A stretch of DNA of 64,000 nucleotides from Streptomyces sp. NBC_00286 (GCF_036173125.1 NZ_CP108054.1:7159001-7223000); one strand, 5' to 3'. Shown: positions 16,859-25,713, counted from the stretch's first letter. Program-made: numbers and translations. The notes: generated by a model from the letters alone, not told the origin.

Positions 16859-17719
16859 ATGAGGCAACACAATCTCTTCGGTGCCGCACTTCGGGCGCGG
16901 CGTGAAAGTACCGACCCTGCCGCGGTTGCCCTCACCGCAGAGGGCCGACGTCGTACTCGCGGGCTGCGCAGAGAGGAGCTTGCCGACCTGGCCGGCGTCT
17001 CGGCGGACTACATCAGACGGCTCGAGCAGGGCTGGAGCCACCCGTCGGCCGGTGTCGTGAACTCCCTCGCCCGGGCGTTACGCGTGGACCGGGCCGAGTA
17101 CGAGCATTTCTGTGCGCTGGCGGGGCACGCCCCCGCTGACGGACCGGTCCCTCGTGACATAGGTCCGGGCGCGCGACGGCTGCTCGAGCGCCTTGACGGC
17201 ACGCCGGTGTGTGTCTGTGATGCGACGTGGACGGTGGTCGCCTGGAACAGCGCATGGGAGGCGCTGGCGTGCGGGGAGCAGATGTCACACAGCTGGGATC
17301 GGAACCTCGCGTGGCGCGCCTTCAATCCGGAGTCCGGTCGCGTCCGCAGGTCTGCCGATCAGGCGGCCAGGTTCGAGGCGATGCTGGCGGCGGAGCTTCG
17401 GACCGCGTCACTGCGCTACCCCGCGGACGACACCCTCGCCGCCCTGATCGATGAGTTGCGGAGTACGAGTCGGTCGTTCTCCACCTTGTGGAGCAGGGCG
17501 GGGGCCGTTGCCCACCAGGATGACCAGTCCGTACTCAGTCACCCCGAGGTGGGTGATATCGCCCTGGACTGCGACCTGTTGACGGTTCGTGACAGCGATC
17601 TGCGGGCCATGGTCTTCACTGCTCAGCCGGGTTCCGAGGACGCCGGCCGGCTCAGGGAGCTCGTCGGAGGTGCGGGGCGCGGGCCCACTTCGATGGTGGG
17701 ACAGTTTGGCCCAGGCTAG
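16859..17719 (+). CDS. XRE/MmyB family transcriptional regulator with a TTA codon
   Basis: This 286-residue protein begins MRQHNLFGAALRARRES; an alternative GTG at 16841 adds six residues. The XRE helix-turn-helix is RGLRREELADLAGVSADYIR RLEQG (residues about 30-60). The C-terminal MmyB-like ligand-binding domain has the typical WTVVAWNSAWEAL and LSHPEVGDIALDCDLLTV. Such proteins often control an adjacent oxidoreductase, but none is adjacent here. A TTA leucine codon at 17078-17080 makes translation dependent on the bldA tRNA. Confidence 0.88.
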   Translation: MRQHNLFGAALRARRESTDPAAVALTAEGRRRTRGLRREELADLAGVSADYIRRLEQGWSHPSAGVVNSLARALRVDRAEYEHFCALAGHAPADGPVPRDIGPGARRLLERLDGTPVCVCDATWTVVAWNSAWEALACGEQMSHSWDRNLAWRAFNPESGRVRRSADQAARFEAMLAAELRTASLRYPADDTLAALIDELRSTSRSFSTLWSRAGAVAHQDDQSVLSHPEVGDIALDCDLLTVRDSDLRAMVFTAQPGSEDAGRLRELVGGAGRGPTSMVGQFGPG

Positions 17720-17822
17720 GCCCGGGGACCCGTTGCCATCCTTGATCGACAAGGTGGGCCGGTCGGCGCCAAGTTGCGAGCCGGAGTCGAGCCGGCCGCC
17801 GGCAGTGTCGTAAACCCCATTG

Positions 17823-18218
17823 ATGGAGACGGTGAACTCGGTGAGCGGTACGGAAATCCTGCAGCGCATGGAAAAGGCGATGAACGCGCACGACCTGGAC
17901 GAATTCGTCGACTGCTTCACCGAGGACTTCGTCTCGGAGCTTCCGCTCCATCCCGAGCGGAATTTCGTCGGTCGCGAGATCGTCCGGAGGAACTGGGGCG
18001 GACTCTTCGCGCACGTTCCGGACCTCGTGGGGACCGTCCTGCAGTCCGTCGAGGACGGTGACAAGATCTGGAGCGAGTGGGAGATTCGCGGAAATACACA
18101 GGCCGGGATGCCGTACCTGGCGCGTGGTGCGGCCATCCATGGCCTCCGCGACGGGCGGCTGGCGTCGGTGCGGTTCTATCTGGACACCGTCGAGGAGGCC
18201 GCTGAGGCGGCTGGGTAG
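17823..18218 (+). CDS. SnoaL-like/NTF2-fold protein
   Basis: This 131-residue protein starts at ATG 17823 (METVNSVSGTEILQRMEKAM); a TTG codon immediately before it and GTG codons after it are alternative starts. The sequence MNAHDLDEFVDCFTEDFVSE and the closing RLASVRFYLDTVEEA fit the SnoaL-like polyketide-cyclase/NTF2 superfamily. No polyketide genes are nearby, so it is probably a stand-alone small-molecule-binding or isomerase-like protein. No clear Shine-Dalgarno is visible. Confidence 0.75.
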   Translation: METVNSVSGTEILQRMEKAMNAHDLDEFVDCFTEDFVSELPLHPERNFVGREIVRRNWGGLFAHVPDLVGTVLQSVEDGDKIWSEWEIRGNTQAGMPYLARGAAIHGLRDGRLASVRFYLDTVEEAAEAAG

Positions 18219-18591
18219 CCTCGCCGGGCAGAGCAGTGCAGGCACCTCCGCTGGTGATCATGTGGTTGTCGAGACCCATGAGAACCGAGCGACGTGCCTG
18301 CGCCGTTTCTGATCCTTGTGGCTGATTCGTGCGGCCACGAAGTCGGGCTCGCGTGTCAGGGGGCGGACCGGGCGCTGCCCGGGCTGGCTTCCTCGCGCTC
18401 GGTTTCTCCTTTTTGGGGACAAAGTATGGACGGTCTCAACTCTCCTTCGTACGCTGGGCGTCGCTTTCGTACGGCGGACCCGCGTGCATCACCGCGGAAC
18501 CCCGCCGTGCCACCCGTACGTGCACGAACTCCACTCCGCGGACGCCGGTCACCCCCGGCGCATCGCCTCACAGCGCCCAGCAGGAGGAAGA
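18219..18591. other. Intergenic region with an 8-bp inverted repeat
   Basis: No convincing gene is present in these 373 bases. GCAGGCAC (18238-18245) and GTGCCTGC (18294-18301) form an inverted pair 48 bases apart that could be the scar or end of a lost insertion sequence. GGAGG at 18582-18586 serves the next gene. Confidence 0.4.
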
Positions 18592-20532
18592 GTGACGCCA
18601 CGCAAGTCTTCGAGGGCCCGCCGCAACCGCCGTAGAGCACGAAGAACCGCCGGGTTACTTCTCACCGCCCTCTTCACCGCAGGCCTCGTGGCGCCCGCCG
18701 CCGGCGCGGACGACAAGCCGTTCGCGGATCTGCCGCCCCAGGAACCCGGCCTCACCCTCCGCGTCTTCGACATCCAGTCCCCGCTGAGTGAACTCTGCGA
18801 CCTCAAGCCCGCCCAGACGCCCAACGTCGACAAACTGATCCCCACCGTCGACTGGTCCTCCACCGAGGGCTTCGGTTTCACCGACAACTTCGTGTCGCAG
18901 ATCATCGGCAACATCAATGTTCCCGCTGACGGTACGTACACCTTCCGCCTGATCAGCGACGACGGCTCCCGCCTCTTCATCGGCGACCAGAAGGTCATCG
19001 ACCACGACGGACTGCACGGCGCCGAGCCCAAGGACGGCGAGATCACCCTCACGCCCGGTTACCACGCCCTGCACATCGACCATTTCGACCGCGGTGGCGA
19101 ACAGCAGGTCACCCTCCAGTGGAAGCCGCCGGGCGCCGACGACTTCACCCTCGTCCCGAACTCCGTTCTCAGCACCGACGCCGACGTCGTCCGCGTCACC
19201 GCCCCCGGCCGCAAGGAGTGCGAGGGCACTTACGACACCCCGGGCGACGGCCTCCCGCTGACCGCGGTCAACCCCGCCTACGACCTCACCGATCTGCGCC
19301 CCGAGGGCTTCGAACCACAGGTCTCCGCGATGGACTGGATGCCGGGCGGCCGGCTCGCCGTGACCACGTGGGGCGGCAGCGACGAGACGCGGGGAGAGGT
19401 GTACGTCCTCGACAACGTCACGGGTGACACCGGTCCGGAGAAGGTCACGTACAAGAAGATCGCCGACGGCCGGAAGGAGCCGATGGGGATCAAGTACGTC
19501 GACGGAAAGCTGTACGTCTCGGAGAAGCACCAGCTGACCGAGCTGTCCGACACCAAGGGCGACAACACCGCGGGCGAGATCCGGAAGGTCGCCGAGTGGC
19601 CGTACGGAGGGAACTTCCACGAGTTCGCCTTCGGACTGCTCTACGAGGACGGGCACTTCTACCTGAACCTGTCCGTCGCCATCAACTACGGCGGCGCGAC
19701 GACCGATCCGCAGCCCGCCCCGAACCGCGGCACCACCATCAAGGTGAACAAGAAGACGGGGAAGGTCAGTTACCTGGCCGGCGGCCTGCGCACACCGAAC
19801 GGAATCGGACGCGGTCCGGGGGGCGAGCTCTTCGTCACCGACAACCAGGGAGGCTGGCTGCCCTCCTCCAAGCTGCTGCACATCAAACCCGGCCGGTTCT
19901 TCAACCACCACACCAACCCGGACGGCCCGTTCGACGACCGCACGGTCACCAAGCCGGTGCTCTGGCTGCCGCAGAACGAGATAGCCAACTCACCCAGCAC
20001 ACCCATGCTGTTGAAGAAGGGGCCCTTCACCGGGCAGATGCTCTTCGGCGATGTCGCCTATGGCGGAATCCAGCGCGCCGACCTGGAGAAGGTGGACGGC
20101 GAATACCAGGGCGCGGTGTTCCGGCACACACAGGGCCTGGAGGCCGGCGTCACCCCCAGCCTCCCCTCCACCGGCGCCTGGAACCGCTGGTCCACCAGCA
20201 CCGAGCGGCTCGACCTCCGCAAAGGCCGCAACACCATCACGTACACCTACCGGCCCGAGGACACCGGCCACGTCAACCTCGACATGATCGACGTACGCAG
20301 ACCCGGCAGCCGTATCGACCTGTTCTCCGGCGGCAGCCTCGCCACCGCCTGGCAGCACACCGACGGCCGAAGCGCCGAATGGCCGCACACCGCCGAGGAC
20401 TCCATCGAGGTGTGCTGCGGCGACCTCCGCACCAAACGGTCCTTCGGCGACTTCAGACTGCACGCCGAATTCCGGGTGCCGAAGCTGCCGGACGACGTCA
20501 CCGGGCAGGACCGCGGCAACAGCGGCATCTAT
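18592..20532 (+). pseudogene. Secreted PA14/DUF1080 protein, 5' part interrupted by an IS element
   Basis: The reading frame starts at GTG 18592 after GGAGG. It encodes an Arg-rich signal peptide (RRTAGLLLTALFTAGLVAP), a PA14 domain (residues about 60-200, DGTYTFRLISDDGSRLFIGD) and a sorbosone/propeller-like region (PGGRLAVTTWGG, TPNGIGRGPGGELFVTDN). A CBM-like strand set and the start of a DUF1080 (3-keto-disaccharide hydrolase) domain ending GNSGIYL follow. The frame then runs into the IS left end and stops at 20536-20538. The DUF1080 domain resumes in the same frame at 22459. HTQGLEAGV passes abruptly into SLPSTGAWNRW, which may mark an older internal deletion of the propeller. Confidence 0.85.
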
Positions 20533-20550
20533 CTTTGATCTTGGCCGGTG

Positions 20551-20570
20551 CTCCGCCCTTCAGGGCGGGG
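20551..20570. repeat. Left-end hairpin of the IS element
   Basis: CTCCGCCCT (20551-20559) pairs with AGGGCGGGG (20562-20570), with one G/T wobble, around a two-base loop. It lies 18 bases inside the left border, where TnpA binds in this family. Confidence 0.75.
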
Positions 20571-20631
20571 GTGAAGGCCATCTCGGAACTGCTCTGACCC
20601 GCACCGTTCGCACGGGTCCGCAGTGTTGTCG

Positions 20632-21063
20632 TCAGCCTGTGGGGCGCTCCTGGCTCTCGATGTACTGGCGTACGGCGGTCAGCGGTGCCCCGCCGCAGGA
20701 TCCGGCGAAGTAGGAGCCGGACCAGAAGTGGCCGCCCCACAGATACCGGCGGACGTGAGCGTCGTATTCCTTGCGCAGTAGCCGGGCGGAGACGCCCTTG
20801 AGGGAGTTGACCAGCTTGGAGAGCTGGACCTTCGGCGGGTAGTGCACCAGGAGGTGCACGTAGCCCTCTTCGCCGTTGAACTGCTTCAGCTCGGCCTCGA
20901 AGTCCGCGCACACCTCCCGCATGATCTCTTCACACCGGCTGAGCATGGCGTCGGTGAATGCCTTCCGCCGGTACCTGGTGACGAACACCAAGTGGACATG
21001 CAGGTTGTACACGACGTGACGGCCGGTGCGTACATCAGGATTTGGATTCCAGCGTGGCGACAT
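20632..21063 (-). CDS. tnpA: IS200/IS605 TnpA transposase with damaged HUH motif
   Basis: This 143-residue Y1 HUH transposase starts at ATG 21063 (MSPRWNPNPDVRTGRHVVYN). Core family sequence is present: HLVFVTRYRRKAFT, SKLVNSLKGVSARLLRKEY, WSGSYFAGSCGGAP and catalytic Tyr134 in RQYIESQ. The metal-binding HUH motif, normally His-hydrophobic-His followed by LL, reads Tyr68-Val69-His70 (GYVHLLVHYPP). The first His is a TAC codon, one substitution from CAC. Loss of a metal ligand predicts a weak or inactive enzyme, so this copy may depend on another TnpA in trans. Confidence 0.9.
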   Translation of the reverse strand: MSPRWNPNPDVRTGRHVVYNLHVHLVFVTRYRRKAFTDAMLSRCEEIMREVCADFEAELKQFNGEEGYVHLLVHYPPKVQLSKLVNSLKGVSARLLRKEYDAHVRRYLWGGHFWSGSYFAGSCGGAPLTAVRQYIESQERPTG

Positions 21064-21086
21064 AAACCAAATGATACAGTGATCGC

Positions 21087-22409
21087 GTGACCACGGAGCG
21101 TGCGCTGGAGGAGCGGCAGTTCGGGCATCGCGCCCGGCTGGCGCTGACGCCTGCGCAGACCCGGCTCGTGGACGACCAGGCTCATGCGGCGCGGGCGATG
21201 TGGAATCAGCTCCACGACCTGTGGACCATGACACCGAAGTGCCAGAGGTCGCTGTCCCGCATGGACCAGACGCTGCGTCAGGCCCGCAAGGAGATCGACT
21301 GGTACGCGGTGCTGCCCGCACAGGCCGCGCAGGCGGTCCTCAAGACGTACGTCCAGGCATGGAAGAACTGCTGGGACAAACGGGCCGAGGAGCCCACCTT
21401 CAAGGCCCGCATCCGCACCGTCATGTCCGTGGACATCCCGCAGGGCCGCGACCTCCAGATCAAGCGGGTGCACCGACGGTGGGGCATGGTCAACATCCCC
21501 AAGGTCGGCCGCGTCCGGTTCCGCTGGACCCGTGATCTGCCGGTGGGCAAGGCAGCGAACAAGGAGAACCGGATCACCGGGGCGCGGCTGGTCAAGGACG
21601 CGCTCGGCTGGCACATCGCCTTCCGCGTCCAGACCCTCCAGCCCAGGCCCGAACCGCATGGCGGCGGCGAGGTCGGCATCGACGCCGGGGTGAACCTGCC
21701 TCTCGCCCTGTCCGACGGCAACCACCAGGACCACGGGCGGCCACCCCGGCTCCCGGACGGCACCGCCGACCGCGACAAGTGGCTGAACCCGGACGAGAAA
21801 GCCAAGCTGCTCCGCCTGGAACAGCGGGCCGCACACCGCAAATCCTTCCGTAAGCCGGAGGAGCGCAGCTCCAACCGGCTGCGGAACACCTACGACCAGA
21901 TCAAGCAGCTCCGCGCAAGAGCCACGCGCCGCGCCGTTGACTGGCAGCACCAGACCACAACGCACCTCGCCCGCACCTACGGCACGGTCGTGGTCGAACA
22001 ACTCAACATCACGAACATGGTCAAGTCCGCCAGGGGAACCATCGAGGAACCCGGCAGGAACGTCGCGCAGAAGTCCGGCCTGAACCGCTCCATCAGCCAA
22101 GAGGCATGGGGCCGCACCGTGACAATGCTGACATACAAGACCGCCCGCCACGGCGGCACCCTCGCCAAGGTCCCCGCCCCGAGCACCTCCCTGCGCTGCT
22201 CCACGTGCGGCTTCATCACGCCCGGCAGCCGGGAGGACCAGGCCACGTTCGTATGCAAGAACCCCGACTGCGGCTGGGAAGGCAACGCCGACCACAACGC
22301 AGCCCGGAACATCTTGCACCTGTACCGGATCGGCCTCGTGGCGATCCCGGCTGCCGGAAGGGCAGTCGTCAGGCGCACCCGTGGCGCCAAGCCCGCCGCC
22401 GCAAGGTAG
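21087..22409 (+). CDS. tnpB: TnpB RNA-guided endonuclease
   Basis: This 440-residue protein starts at GTG 21087, divergent from tnpA. The RuvC-like nuclease triad is complete: Asp199 in GIDAGVNLPLALSDG, Glu304 in VVVEQLNI and Asp402 in NADHNAARNI. A zinc finger is visible as CSTCG and CKNPDCGWEG (residues about 370-400). The N-terminal WED/REC-like part begins RARLALTPAQTRLVDDQAHA. TnpB proteins use an RNA from the element right end to cut donor joints and bias element retention. No truncation is seen, so this copy could be active although its TnpA partner is damaged. Confidence 0.93.
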   Translation: MTTERALEERQFGHRARLALTPAQTRLVDDQAHAARAMWNQLHDLWTMTPKCQRSLSRMDQTLRQARKEIDWYAVLPAQAAQAVLKTYVQAWKNCWDKRAEEPTFKARIRTVMSVDIPQGRDLQIKRVHRRWGMVNIPKVGRVRFRWTRDLPVGKAANKENRITGARLVKDALGWHIAFRVQTLQPRPEPHGGGEVGIDAGVNLPLALSDGNHQDHGRPPRLPDGTADRDKWLNPDEKAKLLRLEQRAAHRKSFRKPEERSSNRLRNTYDQIKQLRARATRRAVDWQHQTTTHLARTYGTVVVEQLNITNMVKSARGTIEEPGRNVAQKSGLNRSISQEAWGRTVTMLTYKTARHGGTLAKVPAPSTSLRCSTCGFITPGSREDQATFVCKNPDCGWEGNADHNAARNILHLYRIGLVAIPAAGRAVVRRTRGAKPAAAR

Positions 22410-22455
22410 GCGGGAATCTCCTTCCTGAGCTTGCGAAGGAAGGAGAGCACTTCAA
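22350..22455 (+). ncRNA. Predicted omega/reRNA scaffold at the IS right end
   Basis: In this family the guide RNA overlaps the 3' end of tnpB, ends at the right border and takes its guide from the flanking DNA. A perfect 10-bp hairpin (22417-22446) lies 9 bases before the border. The guide here would begin at 22456 and match the interrupted gene. The 5' end is a guess. Confidence 0.45.
22417..22446. repeat. Right-end hairpin of the IS element
   Basis: TCTCCTTCCT (22417-22426) and AGGAAGGAGA (22437-22446) are perfect complements around a 10-base loop. The position, just inside the right border, matches the TnpA-recognised end structure of IS200/IS605 elements. Confidence 0.85.
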
Positions 22456-22836
22456 CTCCAGGACCGGTACGAGATCCAGATCCTGGACTCCTTCGGAGTG
22501 CAGCAACTCGCCCCGAACGAGGCCGCGTCCATCTACGAGAAGAAGGCCGCCGACCTGAACGCCGCCACCGCACCCGAAACCTGGCAGACGTACGACATCG
22601 TCTTCCGAGCGGCCCGTTTCGACGCCGCAGGCCAGAAGACGGAAGACGCCAGGATCACCGTGGTGTGGAACGGAAGAAAGGTCCACGACAACGTCGCGGT
22701 GAACGGCCCGACCGGCGGTGGCGATGCGTAATCGGCCGCGGCGGGCGCTATCCGTCTCCAGGACCACGGCAACAAGGTCCGCTTCAGAAACCTCTGGATC
22801 GAACCGGTCAACGGGCCGACACACGACCCGAATTGA
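22456..22836 (+). pseudogene. DUF1080 C-terminal part, interrupted and carrying a premature stop
   Basis: From CAG 22459 the frame continues the domain broken at 20532: QDRYEIQILDSFGVQQ, then ETWQTYDIVFRAARFD and VVWNGRKVHDNV. An in-frame TAA occurs at 22729-22731. The same frame then continues with IRLQDHGNKVRFRNLWIEPV, the typical DUF1080 ending, to TGA 22834-22836. The gene therefore has two lesions in this part, the IS insertion and a nonsense codon. Confidence 0.88.
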
Positions 22837-22894
22837 CCAACGGCATCCCGCTACCGGTGACGGCCCCTTCACACGGGCTCGACAATCGTCCGGC

Positions 22895-22931
22895 GGCCGA
22901 CTCCTCCTCCGAAACGGTGGAGGAGTCGGCC
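22895..22931. terminator. Perfect 13-bp hairpin after the DUF1080 pseudogene
   Basis: GGCCGACTCCTCC (22895-22907) and its exact complement (22919-22931) flank an 11-base loop. It lies 58 bases after the ancestral stop and probably terminates that transcript, or the HTH remnant on the other strand. Confidence 0.65.
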
Positions 22932-22980
22932 ATGGCGGTTCGAGTCAGCGCTCCGGCACGCTCTCGCATTCGGCTCGGAT

Positions 22981-23223
22981 TCAAGCCTGCTCCGTCTCGT
23001 CCGTCGCGTGGGGAAGCAAGGGGAACAGTCGGGTGATGAGGGCCACCGGTCGGGCGCCGTCGGGCCGTGCCAGGGGGCGTTGTTCGCGGTCCTGGTAGGG
23101 GGTGAGTGCCCGTCGGATGGTGTCCGCGACTCGGCTCATCTCTTCGGGTGTCAGGTAGGCGACGGCGCTGAAGGCTTCGTCGTGGCGCCATTCCGCCGGC
23201 GCCTGCTCGCGCTGGGTTGGGTC
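22981..23223 (-). pseudogene. C-terminal remnant of a helix-turn-helix regulator
   Basis: Reading leftward from 23223 there are 81 codons of typical Streptomyces coding character, ending at 22981. They contain REQAPAEWRHDEAFSAVAYL and TPEEMSRVADTIRRALTPY, which resemble the C-terminal part of ArsR-like winged-helix proteins. The frame stays open upstream without a start, Shine-Dalgarno or helix-turn-helix, and runs into the 3' end of the MMPL gene, so I read it as truncated. Confidence 0.45.
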
Positions 23224-23350
23224 GCCTAGGGGAGAGTTGAGGAGGGGAGGGGAGTGGGGATTCGGGCGGTGGCGGTGCCGCTCGAGGTGGGCTCGTGATG
23301 TGGCCGGCGCCGCGAGCCCACCGGATGGATCCGTACGTACCCGGGTGGGC

Positions 23351-25603
23351 TCAGGAGATGGTCTGGGGTTCCTTGGCCCCCTCGGCTTCCATGGCCCCCT
23401 CGGCTTCCTTGGCTTCCGTGTCGTCCGCCGATGTGGCCTTCTGCAGGCTGGTGCCTTCGATGTCGAGGTCCGGCAGGACCCTGTCCAGCCAGGCCGGCAG
23501 CCACCAGGCGCCCCGTCCGGCGAGGGCGAGTACCGCTGGTACGAGCGTCATGCGGACGGCGAAGGCGTCGATGGCCACGCCGACTGCGAGGGCGAACGCG
23601 ATGGGTTTGATCAGGGCGTCGTCGAGCGGGAAGAACCCGGCGAAGACGGTGAACATGATCAGGGCGGCCGCGGTGACGACCCGTGCGCTGTGCCGCGCAC
23701 CGTCGACGACCGACTGGCGGGCCCGGCCGGTGTGAGCCCATTCCTCGCGCATCCCGGACACCATGAACACCTCGTAGTCCATGGCCAGTCCGAACAGCAC
23801 GCCGATCAGGATGATCGGCAGGAAGCTGACGACGGGGCCGCTGCTGGGCACACCGAGTACGTCGGCCAGCCAGCCCCACTGGAAGACGGCAACGACCAGG
23901 CCGAGCGAGGCGCCCACCGAGAGCAGGAAGCCGACGGCGGCCTTGACGGGGATGACCAGCGAGCGGAAGACGATCATCAGCAGGAGCAGGCTGAGGCCGA
24001 CGACGATGCCGACGAAGGGGAGGAGGGAGTCGCTGAGCCGGGTGGAGATGTCGATGTTGACGGCGGTGGTGCCGGTGACCGCGATGGTGGCGCCGGTGGT
24101 CTCACGGATGTCGGCGTCCGTCGCGCGGATGTCGCGTACGAGCTGATCGGTGCGGACGCTGTCCGGGCCGGACTTGGGGAAGACGGTGATGACGCTCTGT
24201 GCCGGATCGCTGGTGGGTTGGGGCGGCAGCACGGCCTGTACGTCCTTGAGGGTCCGCAGCTTCTCGGCCACCTGGGCGCCGGCCTGTGAACTCGCCGCAC
24301 TCGTACCGTTCTTGGTCTCGGCCAGCACGAGAAGCGGGCCGTTGAAGCCGTCGCCGAACTTGTCGCTGATCGTGTCGTACGCCTTGCGCTCGGTCGAGGC
24401 GTGCGGGGCGGAGCCGTTGTCGGGCAGGGCCAGGCGCAGGTCCGTGGCCGGCAGGGCGAGGGTCACCAGGATGCCCGCGACGGCCAGCACTGTCAGCAGC
24501 GGTTTGGCGATGGCCAGCTTGGTCCAGCGGGCGCCCATGGTGGGGCGACCGCCGTCCCCCTCGGTGTCCGCGGCCCGCTTCGCGGCGCGGCTGCCGGGCT
24601 TGGGGGTGAGCCGGGAGCCGGCGAATCCGGCGACGGCGGGTACGAGGGTGATCGCGGCCAGTACGGCGATGAGTACGGCTCCGGCGGCCCCGAGCCCCAT
24701 CGTGGTCAGGAACGGGATGCCGATGACGCTCAGGGCGGCGAGCGCGATGATCACGGTGGTGCCGGCGAAGACCACGGCGCTTCCGGCCGTGCCGGTGGCC
24801 AGCGCGATGGACTCCTTCGGGTCGGCTCCGCGGGCCAGTTGCTGGCGGTGGCGCGAGAGGATGAACAGGACGTAGTCGATGCCCACGGCCAGGCCCAGCA
24901 TCAGGGCGAGCGTGACGGCCGTGGACGAGATGCTCACCGCGGGGGCCAGCGCCAACAGCCCGGTCAGGCCGACCGCCACACCGATCAGCGCGGGCAGCAG
25001 CGCCATGCCGGCGGCGAGCAGCGAACCGAACGTCACGACGAGGACGAGCAGGGCCACGGCCACGCCGATGATCTCCGCCGGACCGACATGAACTCCCTTG
25101 CTGCTGTAGACGGAACCGCCGACCGAGGTCTTCAGCCCGTCCGCCTCCGCCGCCTCGGCCGCGTCCTCGATCGCGTCCACGGATGAGGTACGGACCTCCG
25201 CGTTCTGCACCGGGTACTGGACCTGGACGATCGCCGTGGTTCCGTCGGCCGAGACGGCGCCGGTGGCGCGGGGGGCGGCGACCGCGCTGACCTGGGGAGC
25301 CTTCTCGGCCGCCGTCACGGTCCGGGAGATGGTCGCGGCGTAGGGCGCTTCGGTTATCCGGTGGCCCTCGGGGGCGGTGAAGACGATCTGGGCGTTGGCG
25401 CCCGAGGCTTCCGGAAGGGTCTTGCTCAGGCTGTCCAGCGCACGCTGCGACTCGGTGCCGGGCACGGAGAAGCGGTCGTCGAGCTTGCCGCTGAAGACGC
25501 TGACGCACGCGATGAGCGAGGCCAGGACGAAGAGCCATATGCCCAGGACCAGTTTGCGGTGCCGGTAGGCGCTGAGGCCCAGCCGGTGGAGCAGTACGGC
25601 CAT
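23351..25603 (-). CDS. MMPL family RND transporter
   Basis: This 750-residue inner-membrane protein has the MmpL/RND architecture. It shows one N-terminal helix (KLVLGIWLFVLASLIACVSV), a large extracytoplasmic loop, six helices, a second loop and six helices. Signature segments include GLAVGIDYVLFILSRHRQQL and GLAMDYEVFMVSGMREEW. It probably exports a lipid or drug by proton motive force. The C-terminal 35 residues form an acidic tail with repeated AEGA and EAKEA. An operator-like sequence shared with the adjacent TetR gene lies 59 bases upstream, so it is the probable repression target. Confidence 0.92.
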   Translation of the reverse strand: MAVLLHRLGLSAYRHRKLVLGIWLFVLASLIACVSVFSGKLDDRFSVPGTESQRALDSLSKTLPEASGANAQIVFTAPEGHRITEAPYAATISRTVTAAEKAPQVSAVAAPRATGAVSADGTTAIVQVQYPVQNAEVRTSSVDAIEDAAEAAEADGLKTSVGGSVYSSKGVHVGPAEIIGVAVALLVLVVTFGSLLAAGMALLPALIGVAVGLTGLLALAPAVSISSTAVTLALMLGLAVGIDYVLFILSRHRQQLARGADPKESIALATGTAGSAVVFAGTTVIIALAALSVIGIPFLTTMGLGAAGAVLIAVLAAITLVPAVAGFAGSRLTPKPGSRAAKRAADTEGDGGRPTMGARWTKLAIAKPLLTVLAVAGILVTLALPATDLRLALPDNGSAPHASTERKAYDTISDKFGDGFNGPLLVLAETKNGTSAASSQAGAQVAEKLRTLKDVQAVLPPQPTSDPAQSVITVFPKSGPDSVRTDQLVRDIRATDADIRETTGATIAVTGTTAVNIDISTRLSDSLLPFVGIVVGLSLLLLMIVFRSLVIPVKAAVGFLLSVGASLGLVVAVFQWGWLADVLGVPSSGPVVSFLPIILIGVLFGLAMDYEVFMVSGMREEWAHTGRARQSVVDGARHSARVVTAAALIMFTVFAGFFPLDDALIKPIAFALAVGVAIDAFAVRMTLVPAVLALAGRGAWWLPAWLDRVLPDLDIEGTSLQKATSADDTEAKEAEGAMEAEGAKEPQTIS

Positions 25604-25661
25604 GACGAACTCCCTAGGTGGGTGGGGAATCTTGGTCGATGGGCCGACTTTATCATTTGCT

Positions 25662-25681
25662 CAAGTCGAGCGAACAAGTCG
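25662..25681. promoter_or_regulatory. Candidate TetR operator upstream of the MMPL gene
   Basis: CAAGTCG-AG-CGAACAAGTCG is identical at 18 of 20 positions to a sequence upstream of the tetR gene (26431-26450). The duplication of such a long motif before both genes supports co-regulation. Confidence 0.65.
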
Positions 25682-25713
25682 AACGACTGTCGCGTGAGTC
25701 ACCTTCGTGGAAA

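Larger units (their letters stand above)
20533..22455. mobile_element. IS200/IS605-family insertion sequence (tnpA and tnpB)
   Basis: The element interrupts the DUF1080 coding sequence. Removing it restores ATC TAT CTC CAG GAC, that is GIYLQDRYE. The ends are ambiguous by two bases because CT occurs at both borders (20533-20534 and 22456-22457). A right end of TTCAA fits the family. There are no terminal inverted repeats or target duplication, as known for the family, and subterminal hairpins lie at both ends. It carries a leftward TnpA (Y1 transposase) and a rightward TnpB separated by 23 bases. Confidence 0.93.

Noticed and set aside
16316..18218. SnoaL-like proteins as signs of a polyketide cluster
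   Set aside because: No ketosynthase, acyl carrier or other polyketide genes lie nearby, and the fold is common in unrelated proteins.
18238..18301. Complete insertion sequence bounded by the GCAGGCAC inverted repeat
   Set aside because: Only 48 bases lie between the arms and no transposase frame is present. At most it is a scar.
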